From Combretum micranthum (Eukaryota; Streptophyta; Magnoliopsida; Myrtales; Combretaceae): a stretch of DNA of 64,000 nucleotides. Shown here piece after piece: positions 24,290-36,205 of the stretch. Position numbers and translations under genes: made by a program. Within the stretch, counting starts at the first letter, position 1. Each line of letters opens with the position of its first letter. The notes below the pieces were generated by a model, which saw nothing but the letters and a program-made list of their open reading frames with translations, was not told the DNA's origin and ran no database searches. Location: positions 310,001 through 374,000 of the forward strand of contig JAMXBD010001403.1 in NCBI GenBank assembly GCA_024138025.1. Reading direction: 5' to 3'.

Positions 24290-24520
24290 AGAAGTCAAAT
24301 TCTCCATTGATTTGATGCCTGGAACAGAACTAGTATCAAAAGCTCCGTATCGAATGGCACCTGTAGAATTGAAGGAGTTAAAAGTGCAATTGCAGGAATT
24401 GATGGATAAAGGATTCATTTGACCTAATGTATCACCATGGGGAGCCCCGTTACTATTTATTAAAAAGAAAGATGGTTCATTGAGACTCTGTATTGATTAT
24501 AGGGAATTGAACAGGGTAAC
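24290..24520 (+). pseudogene. Reverse transcriptase N-terminal part, element A
   Basis: Encodes [49 protein letters not shown] and [13 protein letters not shown], with one Arg-to-stop change (TGA). The frame is interrupted at 24520 by a solo LTR. It resumes at 29480 with [19 protein letters not shown]; the duplicated target gtaac lies in this codon run. Confidence 0.9.
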
Positions 24521-27500
24521 TGTAAGCCCCAGAAAATTTCAGTAAATAATTCTACGGTGAACTTCGAAAATAAACCCTAAAAATCACTCCAAATTAAAAC
24601 CGGACTTCAATTAGTTTAAAAACACAAGCTAATCCAGAAATTTCCAAATCTTGAGAAAAATAAGAATTCTTAAAAACAAAGTAAGAACTCAACATACTTC
24701 AATTCCAAAACTACTACGTAAGACAAAATTCCATACGTAACTCCGATTTATAAAATCGGATAATATAGATCCCAAAAACGAATTATTAAAAAGTAAATAA
24801 TGATTAACCTTCGGAAATGAAACCCAATTCAAAAATTTCGAAAATGTTAAAAGATATTAAATACTTACAAAAATGAAATGTAAAATAAATTTCTCAAAGT
24901 AAATACGTTGTATAAACATAAAATATCAGTTTCCAAATTGGCAAAGACCTAAACCGGAAAATCACCCAGTAACCTTAAGTGGAATACAATAGTTTAAGTC
25001 CGGCAATCTAGCGCCCTTAACCCTAGAGCCCGAGGTGTATTTAAATGTGTAGAATAGCTCCTAGTAATATAGGGTTGCTTAAAAATATCAGATTGGTAAA
25101 TTTTTGACCTATTTCGAACCCGTTCGGATATAGACTTCGAAAAGCTTGTCCCGGGGCTCGAGATATCGAAAATATACCAATAGTACTGTTAGACTCGTAA
25201 TTTCATAAGATTTCTAAATATATAAGTTATATGATTTTTCGGTTATAAAAGTTACAGTTATAACCTTTTTATCCGTATTTCATTACTACCGGTAATTAAT
25301 TAGTCTTTTTCACTATTCATTTTTATTTCATTACAAAATTTTATTATTCTTATAAAGCCTTATATTACTAGATAAATATTTTATATAATATAGAAAATTT
25401 TGTTTTTCTAAAATATAGTTAGTTCGAGCTTTTATAGGATTAGATTCTATTTAAGACCCGATACTAGAAATAAAATAAATTAATTTAATAGTTGGAAAAT
25501 ATTTATATTTTCATAAAATAATTTTTAAGAATTTTTCGGGTTATAAAAATATCATTTATAGCCCATATTTGCGTACTTTGATCATACCGGTAACATATTT
25601 GTTAAAATACTAAAATAATTCAAATAATTATTTAATTTTAATTATTAAAAATCTGCTACACATATTTAGAATAATTATTTTATTTTATTTTATTAAGAAA
25701 GTACTTTTACAACCCATACCTTCAAGTACACCTTACATATATCACTTCTTTTTCACTTCAATCTTTCTACACTCTATCCCACACTTCATGGTAGATTTTT
25801 CCCCTTTTTTATGGCTGCCATTGTCCTTTATTTACTCCTATTTTGACTAAATTAATTATATTCCACTCCTTCTTAAAGAAGTTACATTACACATTAATTA
25901 CACAATTTAACTTCAAGTTAAATTTCAACAACTTCTCTCTCTCTCTCCTCTTCCACGTGAATTCCCCAGCCCCACCCCCCTACCCCCCCCCCCCCCCAAA
26001 ATTTTTGCCTTGTTTTATTTTTTTTTCTTTCCTCCATTCATTTAATACACTCATTTTCTCTTCTCCTTCATTTACTCCTTCTTTCCTTTTGCATTCCTTA
26101 GTTTTTCTCTCTCTTTTTCTTCTCTTTCTTTCTTCATTTCCTCTTGTTTTTGCATGAAAAACAAGCTACCCCCACTTCTAAAAATTGCTTCCACACTTCA
26201 TTCTTAAAGATTTTTAAGCAAATCTTCTTCTCAAAGCTTCCATAAGTGATATAGGTAAAGTGTAATGGAGTTTCATGCATCAAATGACCTTCCATAAGCT
26301 TAAAAGCTTAGGATGATGATGCCAAAAATGAAACACTCCTCTTTTCCATTATTATTATCTTGTATTATTATTATTTTCTTGTTTAAAGTTGTTATATTTT
26401 GTGGATCTAATTTTTTGTAGCTTTGATTTTCGTTTATGCCATAAATCTTGTTATTTAAGTTGTTATTTCTGTTATTTCTTATGATTTATGCATAGATCCA
26501 TCATCCACATGTTTATCTTAGTGATTCATGCATTTAAAACTAGTGTAGTAAACTAGATCTAGTGTTTTGAGTTCATAAATGCATTAGACTTTTGTTTTAT
26601 GATCATAAATAACTTGTAGTGGCATGATGATAGTAGGAATGTTTTAGGAAACTCAAGATCTATTTTATTTTCAACAAAAATCATTTTTGAAAATTCGGAC
26701 GAAAAATGAACCATATTTAGAAAAGTTATTTTTCAACTTCAAAATGTGTATTTTTCATTTAAAATGAAGGACGTAGGGTATAGATAACATAAATGAGTGA
26801 TTTTGATGAGCAAAGTTTAGATCTATGAGTTTAAAGTTTATTATTATGAGTTTCATTTTGATGTATGTTCATATTATGTGTAGATCTTAGATTTGACCTT
26901 AGATAAAAATTGTGAAATTCGTATTTTGGCAAAACCCCTATTTGAAAACCACTTTCCAAGTGTCAAAATATAATTTTTACTTAAGAAAATGAAGGCTTAA
27001 TATGTATATCATCAAGACTTCTTTTTACAAGAATCAAATGTGATTTTCAAAGTAGAAATCTCATTTTCGGATTTTGGTCAAGACATATTTTAAAAACATA
27101 TTTTCCAACTCAAAAATGAAGTTTTTATTTATGAAATGAGAGGCTCATAAGATATGATATGTAAGGAACGGATTTTCATAAGCTTAGATAGATTTTATCA
27201 AAAGATATGACCAAAAATAAATTTTCTAAATTCGGATCCTAACCAAGACTAATTTTGAAAACCCACATATCAACTCAAAAACTCATGTTTTATGTGAAAA
27301 ATGAAGGGTATAGGTAATAGGTATCAATAAGTGGTGATTTTTACAAGTTGAAATGAGTTTTGATGAGATTAATGTATAAAACAAGAAATAGAATCAAGAT
27401 GGGAAATTTTGAGTTAGTAGTCAATTTATGAAATTCGTAATTTTGAATGAAGGCCATAAGAACACTTATTATCCAAGCTCAAAATGAATGTTTTATGTGT

Positions 27501-29479
27501 TAAATGGAGTCCTTAGATAATTGATATAGTAAAGACTTAAATTTTGATGCATTATACAAGTTTTTCCCAAAGGAGTCATTCAAAAAGTGGATTTTCTAAA
27601 ATTTGGATTTTTGAGTAAATCACATTGGAAAGCATATTTGAAAAGTGTAAATGCAAATTTTTGTGTAAGAAAAGCCCTTAGTGGTTATGTATGATTGAGC
27701 CCTAATTTCCTAAATATCAAATGATTTTTACTTAAACAAATCACTCAAAAACTAATTTTTACAAAATTCGAATTTTGAATCAACCCCACTTGAAAACATG
27801 AACAAAGTGCAAAATGGAAATTTTTTATGTAGAAATGAAGGTCATAAGTAATATATATTGAAGACTCAATTTTAACAAAAATAATTATACTTTCTTAAGA
27901 AATAAATCCAAAACAAATGGAAATAATCAAAGTTAGGAAACTAGTATTCTTAAAAGTAGTTATCCTTGAAGTCTTGTAATATAAGGAGTTATAAAATTTC
28001 CTTTTAGCAAAAATCATCAAGACCATGCATACATTGAGCTCATCTCATGTCATCCATGTTAGCAAATAATTCATATTGCATGTATAGCTAATCTATATAG
28101 TAGGAACATTACAAACATTTACAAAACTATTTTTCGGAAATTGAAATTGTTACTGTCTTAATCTGATCCGACCTTTTCAAAGCTTCAAAGTTTTCAAAAC
28201 TTAAATATAATATTAGAATTAGATAGATCTTTCGAAGTAGATAGAAATCGATATATAATTTGCGAGATTCCGAGTTAAAATGACCAAGTTATGGCCGTTC
28301 TAAGTTGGAATTCCCGCTTAGGACGAGAATTACGAATTTGATAGTTCGTATAAAATTGTTTGGATTAGTTTGAGTTGAAATACTTATTAAAGTATTTCTT
28401 CCTTTTTAGATGACCCCGATATCGACGATTCTCTACCACCGGATTACTTATACTAAAAGACCGGTGAACCAATGGTCGAATGAGTATTACTTCCGATTTC
28501 ATTTATTGTATGTGATTGTAATAATAGTTGCACTAGATATTTGGTAAAGATAAAATGGATATGCATGATGGGGATGAACGGGGACTATGTATGCTTGTTG
28601 TTGATATGAGAAATGGAATGTAAGAATATCGAAGCCGAGTGACTAATTATTGCTTGTATAGATGAATTAGAATTGATTGTCTACGATTATCGATTGATCA
28701 CTTAAAAGAATTGGTATAATTGAGTATTCGGAATTGAAGATGAAATTGAACTCATTCATATCACGATGGGGATGGAACATTAGCATTTGTTGGTTTATCG
28801 TTGTACCTTAAACGATTCTTGTTAGTTTATTGTTGTACTTTAAATGATTCTTGTTAGTTGATCATTGTACTTTAAACGATGTTCATACCATGGGATTCGT
28901 TAATCTGCTAACCCGGGATGGAGGCGCAAGTCCATCCACATATGATTTCCTGCAGGTCATATGTTTGTTGAATTCACGTGTTTGATGCATATCACTTGTT
29001 TGACTAATCACTTGATTGTGTGATTTGTTAAAAATGTAATCCTTGAAGTTTTCACTCACTAAGCTAGTGTAGCTTATACCCCAATAGATGTTTGAATGAA
29101 CAGGTTATTTCAAGAATGCTAAGTGGGGACCGAGATGGTTGGAGCGAGAATGACTTTGGGATTCCGGCAAGAAATAAGAATGTTTGAAGTTATTAGCTAG
29201 GTTTTATTATTTGCCTTGTAATAGTTTATGTAGTATAATCTTTTGATGAATTGTAATTGAAGTTAATGAGTTGTATTTTGAAGAATAGTGAATTGAATTT
29301 CCTTTACATTGTTCTCAAGTTGTATCAACATAAAATGCATTACTCCGATGAGTCTCCTCCATTCGTTAGACGCCTTGTACATAGTATGGGAGCCTTCGTG
29401 TGACTGAGGTGGTCATTCTTAGGCTTTAATATTGTGTATGGCGGACTACCACGTTTAGGGTACCCTTCGGGGCGTGACA
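24521..29479 (+). mobile_element. Complete solo LTR (E1), 4,959 bp, inside RT of element A
   Basis: Starts TGTAAGCCCCAGAAAATT and ends TTCGGGGCGTGACA. The exact 5-bp duplication gtaac flanks it (24516-24520 and 29480-29484) and RT reads through when it is removed. It is related over its length to the inverted solo LTR at 43551-48414. Contents: a C/T-rich leader with a C homopolymer (25900-26150), seven degenerate units of about 180 bp (26690-27890), the conserved palindrome (28277-28300) and the usual end. No coding region; the Pro/Ser-rich open frame at 25843-26157 is low complexity. Confidence 0.95.
26690..27890 (+). repeat. Degenerate tandem repeats inside solo LTR E1
   Basis: Seven units, each starting with an AAATTCGGATTTTGG-like motif (26691, 26915, 27062, 27229, 27431, 27599, 27764) followed by aaaacc, ttttccaac, aaaatgaag and ataggtaat-like motifs. 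Spacings are 147-224 bp, mean near 180. The counterpart array lies inverted at about 45230-46270. Confidence 0.7.
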
Positions 29480-30064
29480 GTAACCATCAAGAACAAGTAT
29501 CCATTACCAAGAATTGATGATTTGTTTGATCAATTATGTGGAGCAAAAGTATTTTCCCGTATTGATCTCAAATCAGGATACCATCAAATCCGAATCAAGG
29601 TAGAAGATATACCAAACACTGCATTTCGGACTCGGTATAGCCATTATGAATTTTTTGTTATGCCATTCGGATTGAATAATGCACAAGCGGTATTTATGGA
29701 TTTGATGAATCAAATTTTTCGACCATTGTTGGATATTTGTGTAATCGTGTTCATAGATGATATATTGGTATATTCACCATCAAAGGAACAACACAAAAAG
29801 CATTTGAGGAGTGTGTTGTAGATTCTGAGGGATAACAAATTATATGCTAAATTGTCAAAGTGTGAATTTTGGCTTAAGAGCATATCTTTCCTTGGACACA
29901 TTGTATCAGGAGAAGGAATTTTTGTGGATCCTGCAAAGGTCAAAGCCATTGTGGAATGGAAAAGACCAGAGACGTTTATTGAAGTAAGGAGTTTCTTGGG
30001 ATTAGCAAGATAGTATAGAAAATTTGTATGGGATTTCTGAGAGATTGCGAGACCATTAACACAA
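29480..30064 (+). pseudogene. Reverse transcriptase C-terminal part, element A
   Basis: Resumes after the solo [51 protein letters not shown], catalytic [13 protein letters not shown], then a stop at 29819 followed by [27 protein letters not shown] and the thumb [15 protein letters not shown] block with further stops. Fingers and palm residues are intact apart from the point changes. Confidence 0.92.
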
Positions 30065-30690
30065 TTGATGAAGAAAAATGAAAACTTTGAATGGAATGAG
30101 AAGCGAGAACAAAGTTTACAAGAATTGAAAAAGAGATTAGTATCAGCACCAATATTAGTCCTACCCAATGATCAAGATCCATATGCTATATATAGTGATG
30201 CATCTAAAAATGGTTTGGGATGCGTATTAATGCAGAATGGAAAAATAATAGGATATGCTTCTAGACAATTGAAACCCCATGAGATGAATACCCTACTCAT
30301 GATTTGGAATTAGCTGTTATTGTTTTTGCACTCAAAATTTGGAGACACTATTTATATGGACAAAGGTGTGAAATTTATACTAATCATAAAAGTCTGAAGT
30401 ATATATTCACACAAAAAGAACTGAACATGAGGCAACGACGATGGTTGTAGCTAATAAAGGATCATGATTTAGGTATCAATTATCACCCAGGAAAGGTGAA
30501 CGTTGTTGCTGCTGCTTTAAGCCAGAAAAATTATGAAGAAGTGGCCTCAATGCTGACTGAACAAAAAGAACTCATTAAGGAATTTGAAAGATTGAGTTTA
30601 GAATCCACAATGCAAGGTCTTGAAGCTGAACTTGGAAATTTGGTTTTGGAAGCTACCCTACTTCATCAGATCAAAAAAGCTTAAAACAAA
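30065..30690 (+). pseudogene. RNase H domain and linker, element A
   Basis: 30065-30313 encodes [38 protein letters not shown] (catalytic Asp in YSDAS) and [11 protein letters not shown]. The frame then shifts; [20 protein letters not shown] can be followed at 30370-30440 with a Trp-to-stop change. HPGKVN (30488) and an acidic linker (30496-30684) lead to integrase. Confidence 0.85.
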
Positions 30691-31909
30691 GATCTAGAAT
30701 TTCAAAGGATCATCCAAGAAATATCACAAGATAAATATAGGGATTTCCGAGTAGATGATGAAGGAATCTTTAGAATGTATAATAGACTGTGTGTACCCCA
30801 TAAATCAGATTTACGTCAAAACTTAATGCAGGAGGCACATAATTCCGGATATACTATTCAGCATGGAGAAATAGAGACATATCAAGAGTTGAAACGTGCA
30901 TATTGGTGGAACTGGATGAAAAAGGATATAGCGAAATTTGTGGCTAATTGTGATGTATGTCAAAGGGTTAAAGCTGAACACCAAAAACTGAGAGGATTGT
31001 TGAAGCCATTACTGATTGTTGAATGGAAATGGGATCAAATCTCTATGGACTTTGTATGTTCATTACCTAAAACAAGTGGTGGACATGACGCTGTATGGGT
31101 CGTTGTGGATCGGCTCACTAAATCAACACATTTTATACCAATCAATATGACATATCTACTAGAAAAGTTAGCACGGATATATCTTAAAGAGATTGTTCGA
31201 TTACATGGAATACCAGCCAACATAGTTTTAGATAGAGATCCACACTTTGTTTCTAGATTCTAGAATGGGTTACAGAAACGTTAGGGATGCAGTTAAAGTT
31301 TAGTACTACTTATCATCCCCAAACTGCTGGACAGATAGAGAGGACTCTATAGGCTTTGGAAGACATGCTAAGGTCTTGTATATTGGAATCTAAGGGAAAT
31401 TGGGATCGACACTTACTACCATTATCATTTATAAGCTCTATTTCAAATCGAAGGTATAGATGTATAGTTAATTATAGTTGTGGTGTGATTCTCCATCTTC
31501 AATCTCAAAGTGACAACTAATGTACTAAGTGATTTGTCCGGAATTCGCGTATAATAACAGTTATCATTCTAGTATTAGAATGCCACCATATGAAGTGCTT
31601 TATGGTTAGAAGTGTAGATCACCATTATTTTAGGACAATTTAGAGAGAATGGCTGGTGTACCTGAATTGGTACAAGAAACAATGGATAAGGTAGTAGTGA
31701 TAAAACAAAAGATGAAAGAAGCTCAAGATCGACAAAAAAGATGGGCAGATCTAAAGAGAAGGGAATTGGAATTCAAAGAAGGAGATCATGTGTATGTTAA
31801 GGTGAATCCGATCAAGGGTCTTCATCGTGGACGAAATCAAGGAAAATTAAGTCCTCGATATATTGGACCTTTTGAGATTTTGGATAAAGTGGGAGATTTA
31901 GCCTACTGA
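30691..31909 (+). pseudogene. Integrase of element A
   Basis: 30775-31263 holds the HHCC finger (AHNSGYTIQHG with CDVC), the core Asp in SMDFVCSLP and the second Asp in LDRDPHF. Glu follows in GQIERTL near 31335, after a stop at 31261. A segment of about 110 bp (31431-31540) absent from B interrupts the core after the Glu helix. The C-terminal SH3-like part (31649-31909) has LEFKEGDHVYVKVNPIKG and LSPRYIGPFEILDKVGDLAY. Not functional. Confidence 0.88.
31431..31540. other. Insertion of about 110 bp in the integrase of element A
   Basis: B1 and B2 read continuously across this point (acc-attt... to aattcgc/aatttgc...ataataacag). A has about 110 extra bases that contain stops. I see no clear terminal repeats or target duplication, so its origin is open. 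Confidence 0.5.
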
Positions 31910-32250
31910 TTGGCGCTACCTCCAATTCTATCTAGTATACATAACGTGTTCCATGTATCCGTTTTGAGGAAATATGTATCTGATCCAGACAAAGTGGTTG
32001 AGTTGGAGCCGATTCCATTGAAGGAGAACTTGACATATGAAAAACAACCTATTCAAATAATAAACAGCAAAGTACAGACTCTTAGAAACAAGGAGATCCA
32101 ACATGTTAAAATTCTATGGGACCCCCGGATGGAAGAGGTGACTTGGGAATTAGAAGATGAAGTACGGAAGAATTATCCCAATCTGTTTGAGCAACTAGGT
32201 ATGTATAAAGCTTTGAGGACAAAGCTTATTTTAAGAAGGGAGGAGGGAGG
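31910..32250 (+). pseudogene. Chromodomain end of the element A polyprotein
   Basis: Starts after a Ser-to-stop change (LAYxLALPP) with SIHNVFHVSVLRKYVSD, then a C-terminal chromodomain-like region: YEKQPIQII, LRNKEIQHVKILW, a Glu/Trp box (EEVTWELEDEVRKNYPNLFE). This is the Tekay-type end. The frame runs through the polypurine tract into the 3' LTR. Confidence 0.88.
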
Positions 32251-32251
32251 A
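32234..32251 (+). other. Polypurine tract of element A
   Basis: AAGAAGGGAGGAGGGAGGA directly before the 3' LTR; the expected plus-strand primer. Confidence 0.85.
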
Positions 32252-32572
32252 TGTAAACCCCGAGATCTTTCACAATAGTATAGGTTAATAAAATAGAAAA
32301 CGTAAATTAGATAATGAATTTAGAACTCGATAAAATCCTAGAATAGATCTATGAGTTGTAATAAACTCATTCTTAGTTTCAAAAACTCGAATAAAAATTT
32401 CCTTGACCTTAATAGATACCAAAAATGAGATTTCATATCTTGAACTAATAATTCAAGATATAATTAAAAGTAGCTCTAAATTTCAAAACTGATAAGATAT
32501 AGTCTAATAACAAAATTTATCTATATAAAAAATAATCCAAAGATGAATTACTAAGATTATAAATACATAATC
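32252..32572 (+). repeat. 3' LTR of element A, first 321 bp only
   Basis: TGTAAACCCCGAGATC..., the same sequence as 16784 onwards with roughly one difference per ten to fifteen bases. It stops at ...aatacataatc where element B begins. In the 5' LTR the sequence continues aatacataatagatac. Confidence 0.9.
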
Positions 32573-34245
32573 CGTCACGCCCCGAGGGTACCCTAGTAGT
32601 AGTAAACAAGTCACACTTGAATACTATCACTAGATTACCTTCAAAAAATGACATGTTTTTAAAACAATAGGATCTTTTAGTTGCTTGATAAGAAATAAAA
32701 AATATATGAGAGAAATAACTTAGTAAATAAACATTACAGAACTATTACAAACCATATAGTTCTTCTGAAGTACATAACTAAATAATCTATTCTAATAGTA
32801 CATAACTATTAAACTAAAATATAACCGTAGACTTCCAGCTCCTAAGCTCTTACTGGAGCCATACTTCTAGAAGTGACTAACCAGGGTCACAAAGTAAACC
32901 TGAAAAAACTGTTGGAGTATGAGCGAAACCACAGCTTAGTGAATAACCAGACATACTATACATCATATAAGTTATTAGCAAATCATATGTAATGCAAGCA
33001 CTCAACCATATGCATAGATACAAGCTTGGATGATCTAGAATCCAAACAAAAAAAGATTTACACCCTCTTTTTAAGGGTTGAAGAACCATTACTCCATGAC
33101 CCACCTACGCAGGAGAGACTAAGTACATAGAAGAATCAACGATTTCTTGTTTTAGGGTTATCACTTTGAATATAATCGATTAAACTGACCATCTCCTGCA
33201 ATCCCCTTAGAAACTCCCTAAGTATTAATCATTTCAAAGCGATACTACGGGCGGCGTTCTTCGGTGCTACTTAGTTCCCGTAGAACCAACGGAACAAAGA
33301 ATACCTTGGAAGAACTAACACATTAGAACAACCAAGCATAAACAAAGAACCGAAAAATTAATACGTAGCAGGCTGTCACCCCAATATATATGTAATAATG
33401 CAATTCGTGCAATGCATGATTAGATTATTTTGTTAGGTCAATAATTCTTAATCAATTTCATGGTGACCACACATTACACACAATCATCAATATACTATTT
33501 CACAACATCAAATCATTGCATTATCACTTTTTATAAGGATATTTTAACAATCATACAATCAGATCATAACATACTTTCACCAAACATTCGTTTGATCATC
33601 TTTGCATTTCATATTCAACTACTTACAAGCACAACGGTACAATATGATTGAATTACTCACCTGCTCATATTGACTCAGTCGTAATAATCAGCTGGTAGAT
33701 CCTCTAGTGTATCAAAGTCACCTATTTAGATGAATAAAGTATTCATCAATATAGATTAAAAAATTAAATTCCTATATGTGGCTAGTGTCCTAGACTCGAT
33801 ATTTATCAAGTTTTGGTAGTGATTATTACAAATTTTACGTTATTCTATACTGATCTCAATATAGAAAATTATAGTTATTTATTATTACTTAGTGTCGTCG
33901 TGTTTCTCTTAATTTATCTCTTATAATTATTTTGTTATTTTTAGGAGTCATATTACTAAAAAATTTAGCTTATTTCAATTTCCATTCTTACCTATTTTAT
34001 CTATTTAAAACAATTATTTGGCTAATTACTAACTTTTATTAACACTAAATATTTTTCCCTAACTCTAGGGTTTTAAAAATTATTAGATATTAATCTAAAT
34101 ATTCTAATTATTTGTGTTTACTTAACTATCTAATAAATTCCTATATCATCATATATATATATATATAATATCATCAGTAGGTGTATTACGTACATATATA
34201 TATATATTCTGTTTGTTTTAAAACTAGCTTTCGTTAGAAAAATAT

Positions 34246-34532
34246 GGGTGTACGCTGGCTCAAAGCCGCCGACATTCAAACCCAGGTGTCGATGTAGACT
34301 TGGTTTTGTGAAATTATTTCATAAGAGTTGCACTGGCATTGAAAGCTATTGGCTTTCAACGTACGCCGAAACTACGCCGTCGGCATAAATCTCCAAGTAG
34401 CCGGCTTTCATTCAATTTTTACTTGAAAATAAATTTTACGTAACCTCTGTTCAGTGTAAGCCGTCCTTACGCCGCTGGCCTATTCATGTAAGCCGCCGGT
34501 GTTGAGCGATTACACTGCCGGCTTTGAGACAG
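34246..34532. repeat. GCCGGC-rich repeat block in B LTR
   Basis: A GC-rich island in an AT-rich LTR, holding repeated and inverted AAGCCGCCG, GCCGGCTTT, TACGCCG and GTAAGCCG motifs. The homologous block in the middle LTR is 49487-49772. It lies downstream of the TATA-like tract in the direction of transcription. Confidence 0.6.
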
Positions 34533-35027
34533 TGTTGATACTATTCATCATCTTCCTCACTGATCCGATTCATATTCTTTAAATTTTACACGTTAAAAAC
34601 ATTACTAAACCATTTCTAAGTGTTTATATATCTTATACATAGTTAAACAACAATTCTTAACACTTCTACATGCATATAATCTTAGATCTCGATCTTATGG
34701 AAATAAAGCTAGGGTTTCGGATTTTTACCTTGTTTGAGCTTGTCCGATGGAATTCGAAACTTGTAGTTGTGTTTATTATATTCCTATGATTAACATAAGT
34801 CAGTTCTAATGCTTAGATTTGAAAGAAAATCATTTGAACTTCATCAACTTACCTTTGAATTCGTATCTAAGGGTTTTTCGTATGGTTTTTTGTTTGATCC
34901 GAACTCGGATGTTTTGATCTGTTTGTTCTATGTTTTTTGTTTGTTTTGGTTGTTATTTAAGTGTTGATTTGTTCTGGAAAGTTTGGGAGATAATGAAGTT
35001 TGTTTGTTTCTCCTTAAAGACCATTAA

Positions 35028-35028
<1 letters not shown>

Positions 35029-35070
<42 letters not shown>

Positions 35071-35071
35071 G
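35029..35071. repeat. CA/TA microsatellite
   Basis: About twelve CA units followed by about nine TA units. The middle LTR has a shorter version at 50269-50288. On the minus strand the TA part may act as the LTR TATA region. Confidence 0.85.
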
Positions 35072-36190
35072 AAGAAAAGAAGAGGACTTCGGCTGCGGTT
35101 TTTCCTCCGATTTTTCCTTTGATTTGTTCTCATTTGATCTATTGTTTTCATCCTAATTAATGCTAGGGTGAGTTGGAAATTGATGATTGGTGTGGAGGTT
35201 GCTTTTGTTGAAAATTTTGGTGCATCATTGGATCAAATCCGACTCTCTCTTCCTCCATAGCTTTCCTAGCCGAAATGCACCGAATTCATATATATATATA
35301 TTTACTATTTATTTAATTGAGTTTTAAGATAATTTAACGAGTTATACGGGTACAAATCAGCTAATATTTGGGAGTTTTTGTACAAAAATATGTTTATAGG
35401 AATATACAAAACACTTAGATTATCAAATAATACAATTTTAAATTTTATATATACGTAATTAAATATTCGTAAAATTTTATCTCCTGTGATTAAAATTTCT
35501 TAAGCTCATTAGGTCAATTTTTTTGTTTCACGTTTTAATAGCTTAAGAAAACTCGGTTTAGAACAATAGCGTGATTCGATTATTTATTTGAAATTCAGAT
35601 CTTGAGTTATTCAACAGTTGATGTTTTCATTGTGTATTTATAATCCTAACGGTTTATCTTTGGGTCATCGTTTTCTGTCTATAAGAATAAATAATCGTTT
35701 ACCTAGTATCGTACTTAATACGAAAACTGAATTATATATATATACATCTTTAGTTTGGATACCTGTCATGAATTCTTATTAGTAGGGTTTAATTTTAACT
35801 AGGAATCTTGAATTTAGGGTTTAAGTTTGAGTACAGGCTCATTACTGTTCGTTGTTCTAATCTCAAATTATTATCGAGATAAAAAATAATCATTCAATCT
35901 CTATATTTATATTTTTTTCTATTTAAATCTATTTGTATAACAGGTTTCGGGTTTTAAATTTTTTATTTTCTTTTAATCATATCTTGAATTATTCATTCAA
36001 GACACGAAATCTCGTTTTTGGTATCAATTAGGGTTTAAGAAATTCTTTATTCGAATTTTAAATCCTTTATCTAACCAAATTCTAAATACTGATCTATTCT
36101 TAGACTTTAATTATAATCTAAATCTATTAATTAGCTCATACATTCTACTTTGGAATCATATACTAGAGTGGAAAATTTCTGGGGTTTACA

Positions 36191-36205
36191 TTCTCCCCTC
36201 CTTAA
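36191..36205 (-). other. Polypurine tract of B1
   Basis: Minus strand AAGGAGGGGAGAA directly before the 3' LTR start TGTAAACC. The last Pol codon and stop form across the boundary: AGA-ATG-TAA. Confidence 0.85.

Larger units (their letters stand above)
16784..32572 (+). mobile_element. Element A: Tekay/Del-like chromovirus with long LTRs
   Basis: Plus-strand element: 5' LTR, PBS, pre-gag ORF, gag, intron-like junction, protease, RT, RNase H, integrase, chromodomain, polypurine tract and the first 321 bp of the 3' LTR. RT wording ([28 protein letters not shown]) is that of Tekay/Del chromoviruses. A 4,959-bp solo LTR splits RT. The 3' LTR is cut at 32572 by element B. The two LTR copies differ at many sites over 321 bp, so the insertion is old. 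Left flank aatat (16779-16783); the matching right flank is outside the window. Confidence 0.9.
32573..36190 (-). repeat. Left LTR of element B (3' LTR of B1)
   Basis: 3,618 bp. On the minus strand TGTAAACCCCAGAAATTT to CCTCGGGGCGTGACG, the last two bases of the LTR having mutated. Net length equals the middle LTR. It carries the conserved module (33000-33370), a GCCGGC-rich block (34246-34532) and a CA/TA microsatellite (35029-35071). Frames such as 34930-35160 come from the microsatellite. Confidence 0.9.

Noticed and set aside
25843..26157. Open frame of 104 codons, Pro/Phe/Ser-rich.
   Set aside because: Lies in the C/T-rich leader of a solo LTR; the equivalent region of E2 does not keep the frame.
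33460..33651. A 63-codon frame nearly identical at 48706-48894.
   Set aside because: Similarity is explained by the two B LTRs being DNA copies. The frame is opposite to element orientation and lacks any domain.
34930..35160. Open frame with a His-Thr repeat.
   Set aside because: Product of the CA/TA microsatellite; length differs in the other LTR.
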